Shown in pieces: positions 42,801 through 49,420 of a stretch of DNA of 64,000 nt; position 1 is the stretch's first letter, and each line of letters starts with the position of its first letter. This DNA comes from Ruminococcus flavefaciens (GTDB lineage Bacteria; Bacillota; Clostridia; Oscillospirales; Ruminococcaceae). Location: assembly GCA_902760805.1 (NCBI GenBank), contig CACWHY010000010.1:1-64000 (forward strand), given 5' to 3'. The notes beneath the pieces were generated by a model that did not search any database, was not told the DNA's origin, and worked only from the letters and a program-made list of their open reading frames with translations. A program made the translations under genes and the position numbers.

Positions 42801-44122
42801 CGCATGGTCTCCTGGGGAACAGCCTTTCCGTGGAAGGGGTCGGTGTCGTGGCGGTTGACGCCCTTCAGCAGCAGCCGCTTGCCGTTGATAGTCATGGGCT
42901 GCCAGCTGGTAGTTGTCACCTTGTAGCTGCTGTCCACCTGAGTGGAAGTAAACCCGATCTCACGGAAGCCCAGCTGCGTGGAAAGGACCTCCTGCTCGTT
43001 CCCGAAGCTGTCCCTGAGAGTTAGGATCAGCGCATAGATGTTGGGGTGTTCAGCAGACCAGAGCTTGGGAGAGTCCACGTTTGCGGAGATCTTGACGGCT
43101 GTTTTGCCGCCTCTTGAAACATTGCCGATCTCTGCGGAGGCTCCGGAGAAAAGCAGCTCGCCGGTCTCATCATAAGCATCGGCAGTAACGCTCCAGCCGC
43201 TCTTATCGCTGCCGGAGAAGTTAGCGATCTCTGCATCTACAGTCAGTTCAGCAGCAGTGAAGCTGTCGTTCAGGTCAGTGCGGACGGTGTAGTCTCTGAT
43301 CTGCACCTCTGGAGCCGATACCAGGAAAACATCACGGAAAATTCCGCCGTCGTAGATCATATCCTGACCCTCGAACCAGGTGCCGTCGCAGAATTTGTGT
43401 ACCTCCACCGCAAGGGTGTTCTCCCCCTCGGTGAGATAGTCGGTGATGTCGAAGCGGTGAGGACTGAAGGTGTCCTCGCTGTAGCCTACGGCCTTGCCGT
43501 TGAGGTAAACGTAGTATGCAGATTCCACTCCGTCGAACTGGATATAGACTCTCCTGCCCGAGGAGAGGATACTGCTGTCGGGAGTGAATTTCTTCCGGTA
43601 AAGTCCAACGGGGTTGTACTTGGTGGGAGCCGTTGGGCAAGGCACATAGCCGTCGTAGTTGCTCTGCCAGGGCATTATGACGTTGTCATAAATGGGAAAA
43701 TCAAAGCCCTGAGCCGTCCAGCTGTTTGGCAGAGAAACGCTCCTCCAGCCGTCAGCCGGATCTGGGTAGAAATCAGCGCCCGCAAATCCTGACATGAACA
43801 CGCCCTGAGCCTGCTCCGCATTTTGGACGACCCGAAGGTCCCAGTCGCCGCCGGATCCCGTGAGCATTTGAAGATAGTCGGAATTCTCACGTTCATTGTA
43901 CTCCCACACCGCCGCAGCAGCACTTGCTGCGTCCTGGAAGGGCACCGGATCAACGGACGCCGCCTCACGGTTTACAGCGAAGATGTCCTCAGCGCCGTTT
44001 TTTCCTGTCCATTCCTCGTGAGTGAAATTCACCTGTGCAGCCTTGACGGGCATCTCCGGCAAAGCCGACACGCAGGTGGCTGCCATGGCCGCCGCCATGA
44101 CAAGAGAAGCTGCCTTTTTCAT
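39821..44122 (-). CDS. Secreted GH2 beta-galactosidase with LamG-like domain and dockerin
   Basis: The 1,433-residue enzyme has a signal peptide (MKKAASLVMAAAMAATCVSA) and the five-domain GH2 layout: sugar-binding (YDGYVPCPTAP...GLYRKKF), immunoglobulin-like, and a TIM barrel with acid/base E527 in WSIGNEMAYTSD and nucleophile E596 in VMCEYDHAMGNS. A large C-terminal beta-sandwich (about 900-1150) follows. A LamG/concanavalin-like domain (about 1180-1350) and a C-terminal dockerin (about 1360-1430, loop DANLDGKVDLND) complete it. It should remove terminal beta-galactose from plant hemicelluloses outside the cell, attached to a scaffoldin. The dockerin closely resembles that of the SGNH esterase. 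It is monocistronic with promoter, structured leader and terminator. Confidence 0.92.
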   Translation of the reverse strand: MKKAASLVMAAAMAATCVSALPEMPVKAAQVNFTHEEWTGKNGAEDIFAVNREAASVDPVPFQDAASAAAAVWEYNERENSDYLQMLTGSGGDWDLRVVQNAEQAQGVFMSGFAGADFYPDPADGWRSVSLPNSWTAQGFDFPIYDNVIMPWQSNYDGYVPCPTAPTKYNPVGLYRKKFTPDSSILSSGRRVYIQFDGVESAYYVYLNGKAVGYSEDTFSPHRFDITDYLTEGENTLAVEVHKFCDGTWFEGQDMIYDGGIFRDVFLVSAPEVQIRDYTVRTDLNDSFTAAELTVDAEIANFSGSDKSGWSVTADAYDETGELLFSGASAEIGNVSRGGKTAVKISANVDSPKLWSAEHPNIYALILTLRDSFGNEQEVLSTQLGFREIGFTSTQVDSSYKVTTTSWQPMTINGKRLLLKGVNRHDTDPFHGKAVPQETMREDIFLMQKNNVNAIRTSHYSNDSYLYWLCNKYGMYVMGETNMESHALMNDNDNKARFYELAMDRTETAYKRLKNNPSIVAWSIGNEMAYTSDPNAAGGMFRDMIWYFKKNDPTRPVHSEGQGNTMGVDMGSNMYPASQWLGGNGGNGKIPYVMCEYDHAMGNSLGALKEYWDVVRAHQNMLGGFIWDWVDQSRAVPLDKVGGGWDYYSEPYARKNLYAEESKGKFFAYGGDWGDKPNDNSFCENGIISPDRTEQPEAAEVRYQYQSFWFSASAEQLSKNQISVFNENDFTDLNEFDLNWSLLKNGISIQSGTVEGASAAPLTKADITVPFKLPEKRLAGDEFILDLSVVKRSDERMIPAGTEVAYEQIPISSSGRAVSNAAEGSVEIADSSDCYNVKGSDFSFRIEKSTGLMTKYTYKGEQLIDKGPDLNFWRGNVENDGGNARDKIFDKAWEKAAERISVDGIDVKEGADGGKTVVSHLTLPNAGNTKVDIQYDIAADGKVKVSLNVDATKSGMGGFIRVGSAMALPSGAEQLTWYGNGPVETYNDRKSGGRQGVWETSVSEEFFPYMKADDCGNLTDVKWISVKDPSSENCLLIAADGTVEASALHFTPSDLQYADHPYKLRPRSETYLNVDYGSLGVGSATCGQATLEKYRLPSSRTYSWGYTIMPASSSADGKELTDMAARLRSDGVTIEDKSSNQLSIPLGSSAKLKSTDSGNAVSGSVAIPDCEKLKSSFSGHNSFTAEVNVVPTGNPEFNMFIGDGDHGFALRTRNNSIDFFVRADGNWRSLYVEHTTTSGWIGSKHQVAGIYNAEDNTLSVYLDGKIIGTAKTNTTAGVEATAFPLTIGACPETGRASQADFYEARIYSKALTEAELASQNTASPAYSPDSPYVQLWVDFDNIAQAEPEEEEDWGDANLDGKVDLNDAVAILQYSALPGKYPLEPQGALNADVVDNGSSGVNGIDALAIQMYDAKLFTADKWPMTSETMNSFLK

Positions 44123-44146
44123 AGATCGATCCTCCTTATTCCCGAT

Positions 44147-44190
44147 CGATCCGCATTTTTCTATACGCTCTGAATAGAGCGGGCGGATCG
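44147..44190 (-). other. Structured 5' leader of the GH2 gene
   Basis: CGATCCGC (44147-44154) pairs with GCGGATCG (44183-44190), and inside it CGCTCT (44166-44171) pairs with AGAGCG (44176-44181). The outer stem ends about 10 bases upstream of the GGAGG of the GH2 gene, so it could protect the 5' end or influence translation. Confidence 0.65.
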
Positions 44191-44214
44191 TTTCAACACA
44201 TTGTATTAAATACT

Positions 44215-44254
44215 ATTTTATACACATTCCGTTCAAAAATCAACCTACAGAACG
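44215..44254 (-). promoter_or_regulatory. GH2 promoter with adjacent repeat
   Basis: On the minus strand TTGATT (44243-44238), a 17-base spacer and TAAAAT (44220-44215). Directly upstream of the -35 is CCTACAGAACG (plus strand 44244-44254), repeated at 44301-44311, and further upstream an inverted repeat AACGTTTCCG (44308-44317) / CGGAAACGTT (44355-44364). These are candidate regulator sites. Confidence 0.6.
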
Positions 44255-44380
44255 CAGTTTTAGTGGATAAAATGCAGAGCAAATGCGGATCTCGTTCGCC
44301 CCTACAGAACGTTTCCGCACACGCTCTGGCAAAAGGCCGGGCGCACGATGTTTCCGGAAACGTTGCCAAAGCGGCAAGGC

Positions 44381-44407
44381 AAAAAAAGGACGCACAGCTG
44401 TGCGTCC
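44381..44407 (-). terminator. Terminator of the Xre regulator gene
   Basis: A perfect 20-bp palindrome (44388-44407, arms GGACGCACAG and CTGTGCGTCC) is followed on the minus strand by seven T (44387-44381). Confidence 0.85.
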
Positions 44408-44413
44408 CTTGCG

Positions 44414-44860
44414 TTATTTGCGGTCCTTCCAGTATTTCAGCTCCGGGAGAACTCCCCTCAGATAGGTCTTGACCTCATCCTCTGAATGCTCGGGGCTGAC
44501 CATGTGCTGTGCACAGACATCGATCAGGCTGTCCAGATCTGTATAGGCGAACTTCCCCTCAGAATAGCACCACTGGCAGTAATCCTCGTTGTATGAGCCG
44601 TCCTTTTCGTGACTCATGATCCCGTCCTCCAGCGGCATACCGCAGCACTGGCAGATCAGCTTTCTGGGAGAGCCCAGAAGCGTGTTGATAGACACTCCAA
44701 AGAGCCCCGACAGCAGCTTGAGAGTTTCGGTGTTGGGGACGGTCTCCCCTGTCTCCCAGCGGCTGACAGCCTGGCGTGTGACGAAAACTTTTTCCGCCAA
44801 AGCGTCCTGTGAAAGGCCTGCTTTGGTTCGGAGCTGGTGAAGAATTGTTTTTGTTTCCAT
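44414..44860 (-). CDS. Xre-family regulator with zinc-ribbon domain
   Basis: The 148-residue protein begins with a Xre-type helix-turn-helix (about 3-58: LHQLRTKAGLSQDALAEKVFVTRQAVSRWETGETVP...LSGLFGVSINTLLG). A zinc-binding domain follows (about 65-140) with CQCCGMPLEDG and CQWCYSEG, the pattern of the putative zinc ribbon found after Xre domains in many Firmicutes. ATG 44860 follows AAGGAGGGATCTTACC. It probably senses metal or redox state through the Cys cluster, which is inference. It has its own promoter (44884-44912) and terminator. Confidence 0.85.
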   Translation of the reverse strand: METKTILHQLRTKAGLSQDALAEKVFVTRQAVSRWETGETVPNTETLKLLSGLFGVSINTLLGSPRKLICQCCGMPLEDGIMSHEKDGSYNEDYCQWCYSEGKFAYTDLDSLIDVCAQHMVSPEHSEDEVKTYLRGVLPELKYWKDRK

Positions 44861-44883
44861 GGTAAGATCCCTCCTTGCTTTCA

Positions 44884-44912
44884 ATTATAGCACGAAGCTC
44901 TCACCGGGTCAA
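44884..44912 (-). promoter_or_regulatory. Promoter of the Xre regulator
   Basis: On the minus strand TTGACC (44912-44907), a 17-base spacer and TATAAT (44889-44884). Confidence 0.8.
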
Positions 44913-44933
44913 GCAACCTGCTGTTGCCCCGGA

Positions 44934-46643
44934 TCAGGACTGCTCAAGGGAAAGATAATACTCCTCAAGCCTAGGCCGAGCGGCAACATATACCTCCCTG
45001 AGAGCCGGGTCGAATTGGCTGCCCATGCCCTCCATGATGATCCGGTCAGCCTTCTGGAAATCGAAGGCCTCCTTATAAACACGCTTGCTCACCAGGGCAT
45101 CGTAAACGTCTGCGACCGCCATGATCCTGGCCTCAAGAGGGATCTGCTCCCCGGAGAGAGCCGCCGGATAGCCGGAGCCGTCCCAGCGCTCATGGTGGTA
45201 ATGAGCAACGTTTTCCGCAACGATCTTGAAGGACTCGTCATCGGTCTGGCGAAGGATCTCATGGATGACTCTTGCGCCCTCCTCAGCATGGTGCTTCATT
45301 TTTTCGTACTCCTCATCGGTAAAGCGCCCCGGCTTGCGGAGAACAGCGTCATCAACGTTGATCTTGCCAAGGTCGTGCATAGGCGCCGCCTTCACAACGT
45401 CCCGGCAGAATTCCTCGGAAAGCGCAAAGGCATTTGACCGAACGATCTCCTCCACAAGGATCCTCACGCCCTGACTGGTGCGCTTGATGTGGCCGCCGGT
45501 GGAATTGTCACGGCTCTCCACCATCATTGCAAGGCTCATGATCAGATTGTCATGCATCTCAACGATGTGGCGGGTCTTGACCTCCACCTCCTGACGAAGA
45601 TCCTCGTTATAGCTGTCCAGGAGCCGGATATACTTCTGATTGGCGGTATCGTCGGTAAAGGTGACGATGTAGCCTCGCCGGCGGTCGTTGTCGTAGAGGT
45701 AGTTCACCTTTGCGCTGTAGATCAGCTCCTCGTTTTCGGCGGTGCGGAAGGTATACAGGAAGGTGTTCTTCTCCGGGTCGGACTTGAAGCTGTCAAGAAA
45801 ATGCCTGATCTTTCGCTGAGAGGGCTTATAGCCGAAGAGCTCGTCCACGGCGATGTCCCTAAGCTCAGGCACCAGCCTTTTGGCAACGGAATTGCTGCCC
45901 AGGTATCTGCTCTTGAAATCGAAGGAAACATAGCCTATCGCCCTATCCTTCACCATTGAGTCGATCACTGTATCGCTGACGTCGTAGAGGTTGACCCTGT
46001 AGGCGATGATCAGGAAGATCACCTCAGCGATCACATAGCCAAGGGGAACGAATTCCACCTCAGGCACGATCTTGCGGATCAGGTAATAGCTCACCACGCA
46101 GATCAGGTACGGCAGCACAAGAAGTCCCAGGACAGTTCTCGGGACTTGTTTCTTTTTCAGCCAAGAATAGATCACCGCAGCCAGTCCCACGGCGAAAAAC
46201 ATGAAGATCGCACCGTATGTGACCGTATGAGCCGGACCATATTCCTTGATGAGAGTACCGCTTTTCTCGCCCATCTCAAAGGTAACGCTTTTGTAGAAGC
46301 TGGTACCGTTGCCGATGTTCAGAATGGGCATATAGAGGGCTGTGCAGATGAGGAAAAGGGCAGTCCTTGTCCAGCGGCTGATCCGGATCTTGCACAGCCC
46401 GAAAATATTCAGCACGATGAACAGCTGCAAAAAGCAGCCGCCCAGGTAGATGATCTTTACGGCAAACAGCGCCTCGCCCAGAGTCTCCGCCATTGATGAC
46501 AGGAAATATCCCAGACAGGCCACTGGCACAAGGGTAAAGATCATGGTGAAATTCACGTCGAAATGCCTGTGCCACATGAAAATATATATCACTGCGCAGA
46601 TCAGCGAGGCCGCCAATGTTCCGCAGTAAAACAGCTGTATCAT
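44934..46643 (-). CDS. Membrane HD-GYP domain protein (candidate c-di-GMP phosphodiesterase)
   Basis: The 569-residue protein has seven N-terminal membrane helices (about 1-225), like the 7TM sensor region of some histidine kinases. A PAS-like domain (about 235-350: IGYVSFDFKSRYLGSNSVAKRL...GYIVTFTDDT) and a C-terminal HD-GYP domain (about 375-565) follow, with HIKRTSQGVRIL, the HD pair in APMHDLGKI, HHAEEGARVI, and the GYP motif in HHERWDGSGYPAALSGEQIP. HD-GYP proteins hydrolyse cyclic di-GMP. The start at 46643 is set by AGAGGAGGTTTAT. It lies immediately after the terminator-like hairpin behind the DUF4097 gene, with no obvious promoter of its own, so it may be expressed by read-through. 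Confidence 0.88.
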   Translation of the reverse strand: MIQLFYCGTLAASLICAVIYIFMWHRHFDVNFTMIFTLVPVACLGYFLSSMAETLGEALFAVKIIYLGGCFLQLFIVLNIFGLCKIRISRWTRTALFLICTALYMPILNIGNGTSFYKSVTFEMGEKSGTLIKEYGPAHTVTYGAIFMFFAVGLAAVIYSWLKKKQVPRTVLGLLVLPYLICVVSYYLIRKIVPEVEFVPLGYVIAEVIFLIIAYRVNLYDVSDTVIDSMVKDRAIGYVSFDFKSRYLGSNSVAKRLVPELRDIAVDELFGYKPSQRKIRHFLDSFKSDPEKNTFLYTFRTAENEELIYSAKVNYLYDNDRRRGYIVTFTDDTANQKYIRLLDSYNEDLRQEVEVKTRHIVEMHDNLIMSLAMMVESRDNSTGGHIKRTSQGVRILVEEIVRSNAFALSEEFCRDVVKAAPMHDLGKINVDDAVLRKPGRFTDEEYEKMKHHAEEGARVIHEILRQTDDESFKIVAENVAHYHHERWDGSGYPAALSGEQIPLEARIMAVADVYDALVSKRVYKEAFDFQKADRIIMEGMGSQFDPALREVYVAARPRLEEYYLSLEQS

Positions 46644-46662
46644 ATAAACCTCCTCTGGCAAA

Positions 46663-46707
46663 AAGGTACGTCATACACACAGCAGGCAGCTCTGCCGTGT
46701 GTATGAC
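46663..46707 (-). terminator. Long hairpin terminator between DUF4097 and HD-GYP genes
   Basis: GTCATACACACAGCAG (46670-46685) pairs with CTGCCGTGTGTATGAC (46692-46707), 15 of 16 positions. On the minus strand it is followed by CTTTTT a few bases before the HD-GYP ribosome binding site. It may act as an attenuator, leaving partial read-through into HD-GYP. Confidence 0.75.
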
Positions 46708-46716
46708 ATTCAATAC

Positions 46717-47670
46717 TTACCGCAGGCTGATATTGATGTCGCCGGTATCGGTAGTGATCTCGCAGCGGCCGCCGCTGATAGAGTTAGGAACGTTCACATC
46801 GCCTGTATCGGTCTTTGTGATGAAGACCTTTTCGCTAAGGAGAGTTCCCTTGACATCGCCGGTATCTGTAACGATAAAGATCTCATCAGCATCGCAGTCC
46901 TCAAGATCTATATCGCCTGTGTCACGGTCAAGATCCATTTTCTGAGAGACCTCCACCTTTGTCATTTTAAGGTCGCCGGTGTTGCCCTTTGAATAAAAGT
47001 CCTTGCAGGTCATGCCGTCGATGATCACATCGCCTGTGTCCTCCTCTGAGCGAAATCCCTCAGTGAGCTGGATATTTGTCAGCTTGATATTGCCTGTGTC
47101 AGACTTCATCTCCATGCTGTCAGCGCTGATGTCAGAAGCGGTGATGCTGCCGGTATCAGTTCTGATACTGATGCTCTCCTTAACAGGAGCATACCAGGAA
47201 ACATCGCCCGTGTCCAGCTCTGCCTTCACCTTATCAAATGAGAACTCCTTGGGAACATCCAGGTCGCCTGTGTCGGAAATGACGCTGAGCTCCTTATACT
47301 GGCTCTCCGGCAGATAAACAGTGGTCTTGAAGTTGGGACCCACAGACATGAAGTGCCAGCTGATCTTATTTTCATCCCTCTGGTCGATGAGCAGGGTATC
47401 GTTCTCCACACGAACATCGTGCAGGCGTTCTGAGTCCTCAACGCAGACAACGCTGCACTTGCCGTCCTTTGAGGGTACGAAAATGACGTCATCGGTATCT
47501 GCCTTGATGCTGATGCTTGAGAAGTCACCGCTTACCGGGTATGTGTTTGTAACTGAGTTGGCCGTATCCAGCTTGCTGAAGTCAAATCCAAAGGCTGCAC
47601 CGGCTCCTGCGCAGATAACTGCTCCGGTGATCACAAGTGCTGTGCCTGCTATCAATAATTTCTTAGTCAT
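46717..47670 (-). CDS. DUF4097 beta-repeat protein
   Basis: The 317-residue protein has an N-terminal membrane segment (about 5-28: LLIAGTALVITGAVICAGAGAAFG) and then a right-handed beta-helix-like run of short repeats containing the motif (D/N)TGD(I/V), about ten times (for example SDTGDLDV, TDTGSITA, EDTGDVII, TDTGDVNV). This is the DUF4097 family. It is probably exposed outside the membrane; its function is unknown, though it always travels with PadR and DUF1700 genes that respond to envelope stress. It is the third gene of that operon, 3 bases after the DUF1700 stop. Confidence 0.88.
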   Translation of the reverse strand: MTKKLLIAGTALVITGAVICAGAGAAFGFDFSKLDTANSVTNTYPVSGDFSSISIKADTDDVIFVPSKDGKCSVVCVEDSERLHDVRVENDTLLIDQRDENKISWHFMSVGPNFKTTVYLPESQYKELSVISDTGDLDVPKEFSFDKVKAELDTGDVSWYAPVKESISIRTDTGSITASDISADSMEMKSDTGNIKLTNIQLTEGFRSEEDTGDVIIDGMTCKDFYSKGNTGDLKMTKVEVSQKMDLDRDTGDIDLEDCDADEIFIVTDTGDVKGTLLSEKVFITKTDTGDVNVPNSISGGRCEITTDTGDINISLR

Positions 47671-47673
47671 GGT

Positions 47674-48270
47674 TTATTCTCCCTTTCCAACAAATGATTT
47701 TTTGATCCCTAATAATACTTTTCCTGTGCCCTTGACGACTGCTTTTGACAGCCATACGCAGAAAACGAACATCAGTATGGCCAGGCCTGCGCAAAGGACA
47801 GCTGCTCCGCCTGCGAAAAGTGCCTGAGCCGGTCTTCCCATTCTCAGGTAAGCAAAGATGCCAACGATGCAGCCGAGGGCGCTTCCGGCCAGTGCAGCTG
47901 CCACAGCGTAGAAGCAGATCACCACTGCCCAGACCACGATGTAGAGCGACAGCAGTACCACTACAGCTGAGGCTGCAAGAGGCAGCCATACCGGTGACCC
48001 CAGCACCAGCAGCACGATCTCCCAGGCCTTCAGCTTCCGCTTAGGCTTCACCTTTTCCTTCACCAGAGCGGTGATCGGTATCTCGCTCATGATCTGCTCC
48101 ACGATCCCGTCAACGCTGCCGATCTCAGCAACGGCCTCCTCCTCGGAAAGTCCGTCCTCCATGCGGTCGTTGATCATCTCGCTGTAGAATTCCACCCGCT
48201 CGTCGATATCGCTTTGTGAAAGTCCGTACAGCTTTTCTCTTAACTCGCTGATAAATTTCTCCCTATTCAT
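47674..48270 (-). CDS. DUF1700 membrane protein
   Basis: The 198-residue protein starts MNREKFISELREKLYGLSQSDIDERVEFYSEMINDRMEDG, the hallmark helical region of DUF1700, followed by EEEAVAEIGSVDGIVEQI and then four membrane helices (about 90-185). It is the membrane partner of the PadR/DUF4097 system. ATG 48270 overlaps the PadR stop by 8 bp, which gives tight coupling. It might sequester or sense with the regulator; the mechanism is not established. Confidence 0.88.
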   Translation of the reverse strand: MNREKFISELREKLYGLSQSDIDERVEFYSEMINDRMEDGLSEEEAVAEIGSVDGIVEQIMSEIPITALVKEKVKPKRKLKAWEIVLLVLGSPVWLPLAASAVVVLLSLYIVVWAVVICFYAVAAALAGSALGCIVGIFAYLRMGRPAQALFAGGAAVLCAGLAILMFVFCVWLSKAVVKGTGKVLLGIKKSFVGKGE

Positions 48271-48583
48271 TGCCAATATCCTCTCTTGTAATAAAATCGT
48301 AGATGGAAAGGATCTCCTTCCAATCCTCTTTGAATTCATCTAAGCGGCTGAGCCCGACATCGGTGATGTGGTAATACTTTCTCAGCCTGCCCTCGTGCTC
48401 GACGCTCCTGACCGTGATCTGGTCAGCGGACTCAAGCCTTTTGAGTATAGTATAGAGCGTGGACTCCGACAGCTCGATATAGGGCTTCATTTCTTTGATT
48501 ATCTGATAGCCGTAGGAATCCTCGCTTTTAATGGCCGCAAGAACGCACACATCCAGCAAGCCACGTTTAAGCTGAACATCCAT
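48263..48583 (-). CDS. PadR-family transcriptional regulator
   Basis: The 106-residue winged-helix protein (MDVQLKRGLLDVCVLAAIKSEDSYGYQIIKEM, SESTLYTILKRLESADQITV, HEGRLRKYYHITDVG) is a short PadR of the kind found ahead of DUF1700 genes. It is presumably the repressor of its own operon with DUF1700 and DUF4097. Its promoter (48608-48636) contains a direct repeat GTGATAT spaced 12 bases apart, which may be its operator. ATG 48583 follows AAGGAGGAGTATTCT. Confidence 0.9.
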   Translation of the reverse strand: MDVQLKRGLLDVCVLAAIKSEDSYGYQIIKEMKPYIELSESTLYTILKRLESADQITVRSVEHEGRLRKYYHITDVGLSRLDEFKEDWKEILSIYDFITREDIGNE

Positions 48584-48607
48584 AGAATACTCCTCCTTCC
48601 GTAATAC

Positions 48608-48636
48608 ATCATATCACGAAGTATATCACTTGTCAA
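48608..48636 (-). promoter_or_regulatory. PadR operon promoter
   Basis: On the minus strand TTGACA (48636-48631), a 17-base spacer and TATGAT (48613-48608). The spacer is made of GTGATATACTTC followed by GTGATAT, a direct repeat that may be the PadR site. Confidence 0.8.
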
Positions 48637-48722
48637 GGTATTATTTCCGAAATTTACAAATCGTTAAAAACTTATGGAAATTCCCACTGTAATATTACGA
48701 ATAGTTGATTTTTCGGCGGCTC

Positions 48723-48751
48723 TTGATTTTCTCTCACGATCGTCTTATAAT
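48723..48751 (+). promoter_or_regulatory. Promoter of the flavin reductase gene
   Basis: TTGATT (48723-48728), a 17-base spacer and TATAAT (48746-48751). Confidence 0.8.
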
Positions 48752-48797
48752 AAAAGTGCGGAGATCTCCGCACAATGACTGAAAAGGAGTGTTTATC

Positions 48798-49361
48798 ATG
48801 AGAAAAAACATCACCACTACCGAAGCTATCTTCCCCATGCCTGTGCTTATGGTCGCCACCTACAACGAGGACGGCTCTATCGACGTAATGAATGCCGCCT
48901 GGGGTACTATGGTGGAGCGAGACATCGTTGCACTCAACCTGACCGAAACTCACCAGACCGTTGTGAACATCAAGAAGAGAAAAGCCTTTACCGTTGCCAT
49001 AGCTGACGCAGCTCACGTTGTAGAGGCCGACTTTTTCGGCGTGGTCTCCGGAAAAAACACACCGGATAAGTTCGCAAAGAGCGGCATGAAGGCTGAGAAG
49101 TCTCAGCTGGTAGACGCCCCCGTGATCACGGACTTCCCCATTGTGCTGGAGTGTGAGTTCATCGAGTATCAGGACAGCGAATACGGCCTTGGTGTTATCG
49201 GCAAGGTGGTAAATGTTTCCGCAGATGAGAGCGTCCTGAAGGACGGAAAAGTGGACATCGACGCCCTTGGTGCGATCGCCTTCGACCCCTACACTCACGG
49301 CTACTACAAGGTAGGCGGAAGAGTGGGCGAAGCCTTCAAAGACGGTCTTAAACTGAAATAA
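48798..49361 (+). CDS. Flavin reductase family protein
   Basis: The 187-residue protein belongs to the FMN-binding split-barrel flavoredoxin/flavin reductase family: FPMPVLMVATYNEDGSIDVMNAAWGTM near the start, LNLTETHQTVVNIKKRKAFTVAIA in the middle and a C-terminal DPYTHGYYKVGGRVGEAF. It binds FMN and may pass electrons to other acceptors in the cytoplasm. ATG 48798 follows AAAAGGAGTGTTTATC. It is a single gene, divergent from the PadR operon, with its own promoter and terminator. Confidence 0.88.
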   Translation: MRKNITTTEAIFPMPVLMVATYNEDGSIDVMNAAWGTMVERDIVALNLTETHQTVVNIKKRKAFTVAIADAAHVVEADFFGVVSGKNTPDKFAKSGMKAEKSQLVDAPVITDFPIVLECEFIEYQDSEYGLGVIGKVVNVSADESVLKDGKVDIDALGAIAFDPYTHGYYKVGGRVGEAFKDGLKLK

Positions 49362-49384
49362 TAAGGGATCCTTCCCATAAAAAA

Positions 49385-49418
49385 ACAGGCACCTTGCTAT
49401 GAAGGTGCCTGTTTTTTA
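49385..49418. terminator. Bidirectional terminator
   Basis: AACAGGCACCTT (49385-49396) pairs perfectly with AAGGTGCCTGTT (49403-49414), with an A run before and T run after. It serves the convergent flavin reductase and CotH genes. Confidence 0.85.
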
Positions 49419-49420
49419 TA

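Noticed and set aside
48672-49298. 208-codon minus-strand frame
   Set aside because: It lies opposite the flavin reductase gene, which has a promoter, ribosome binding site and family motifs.
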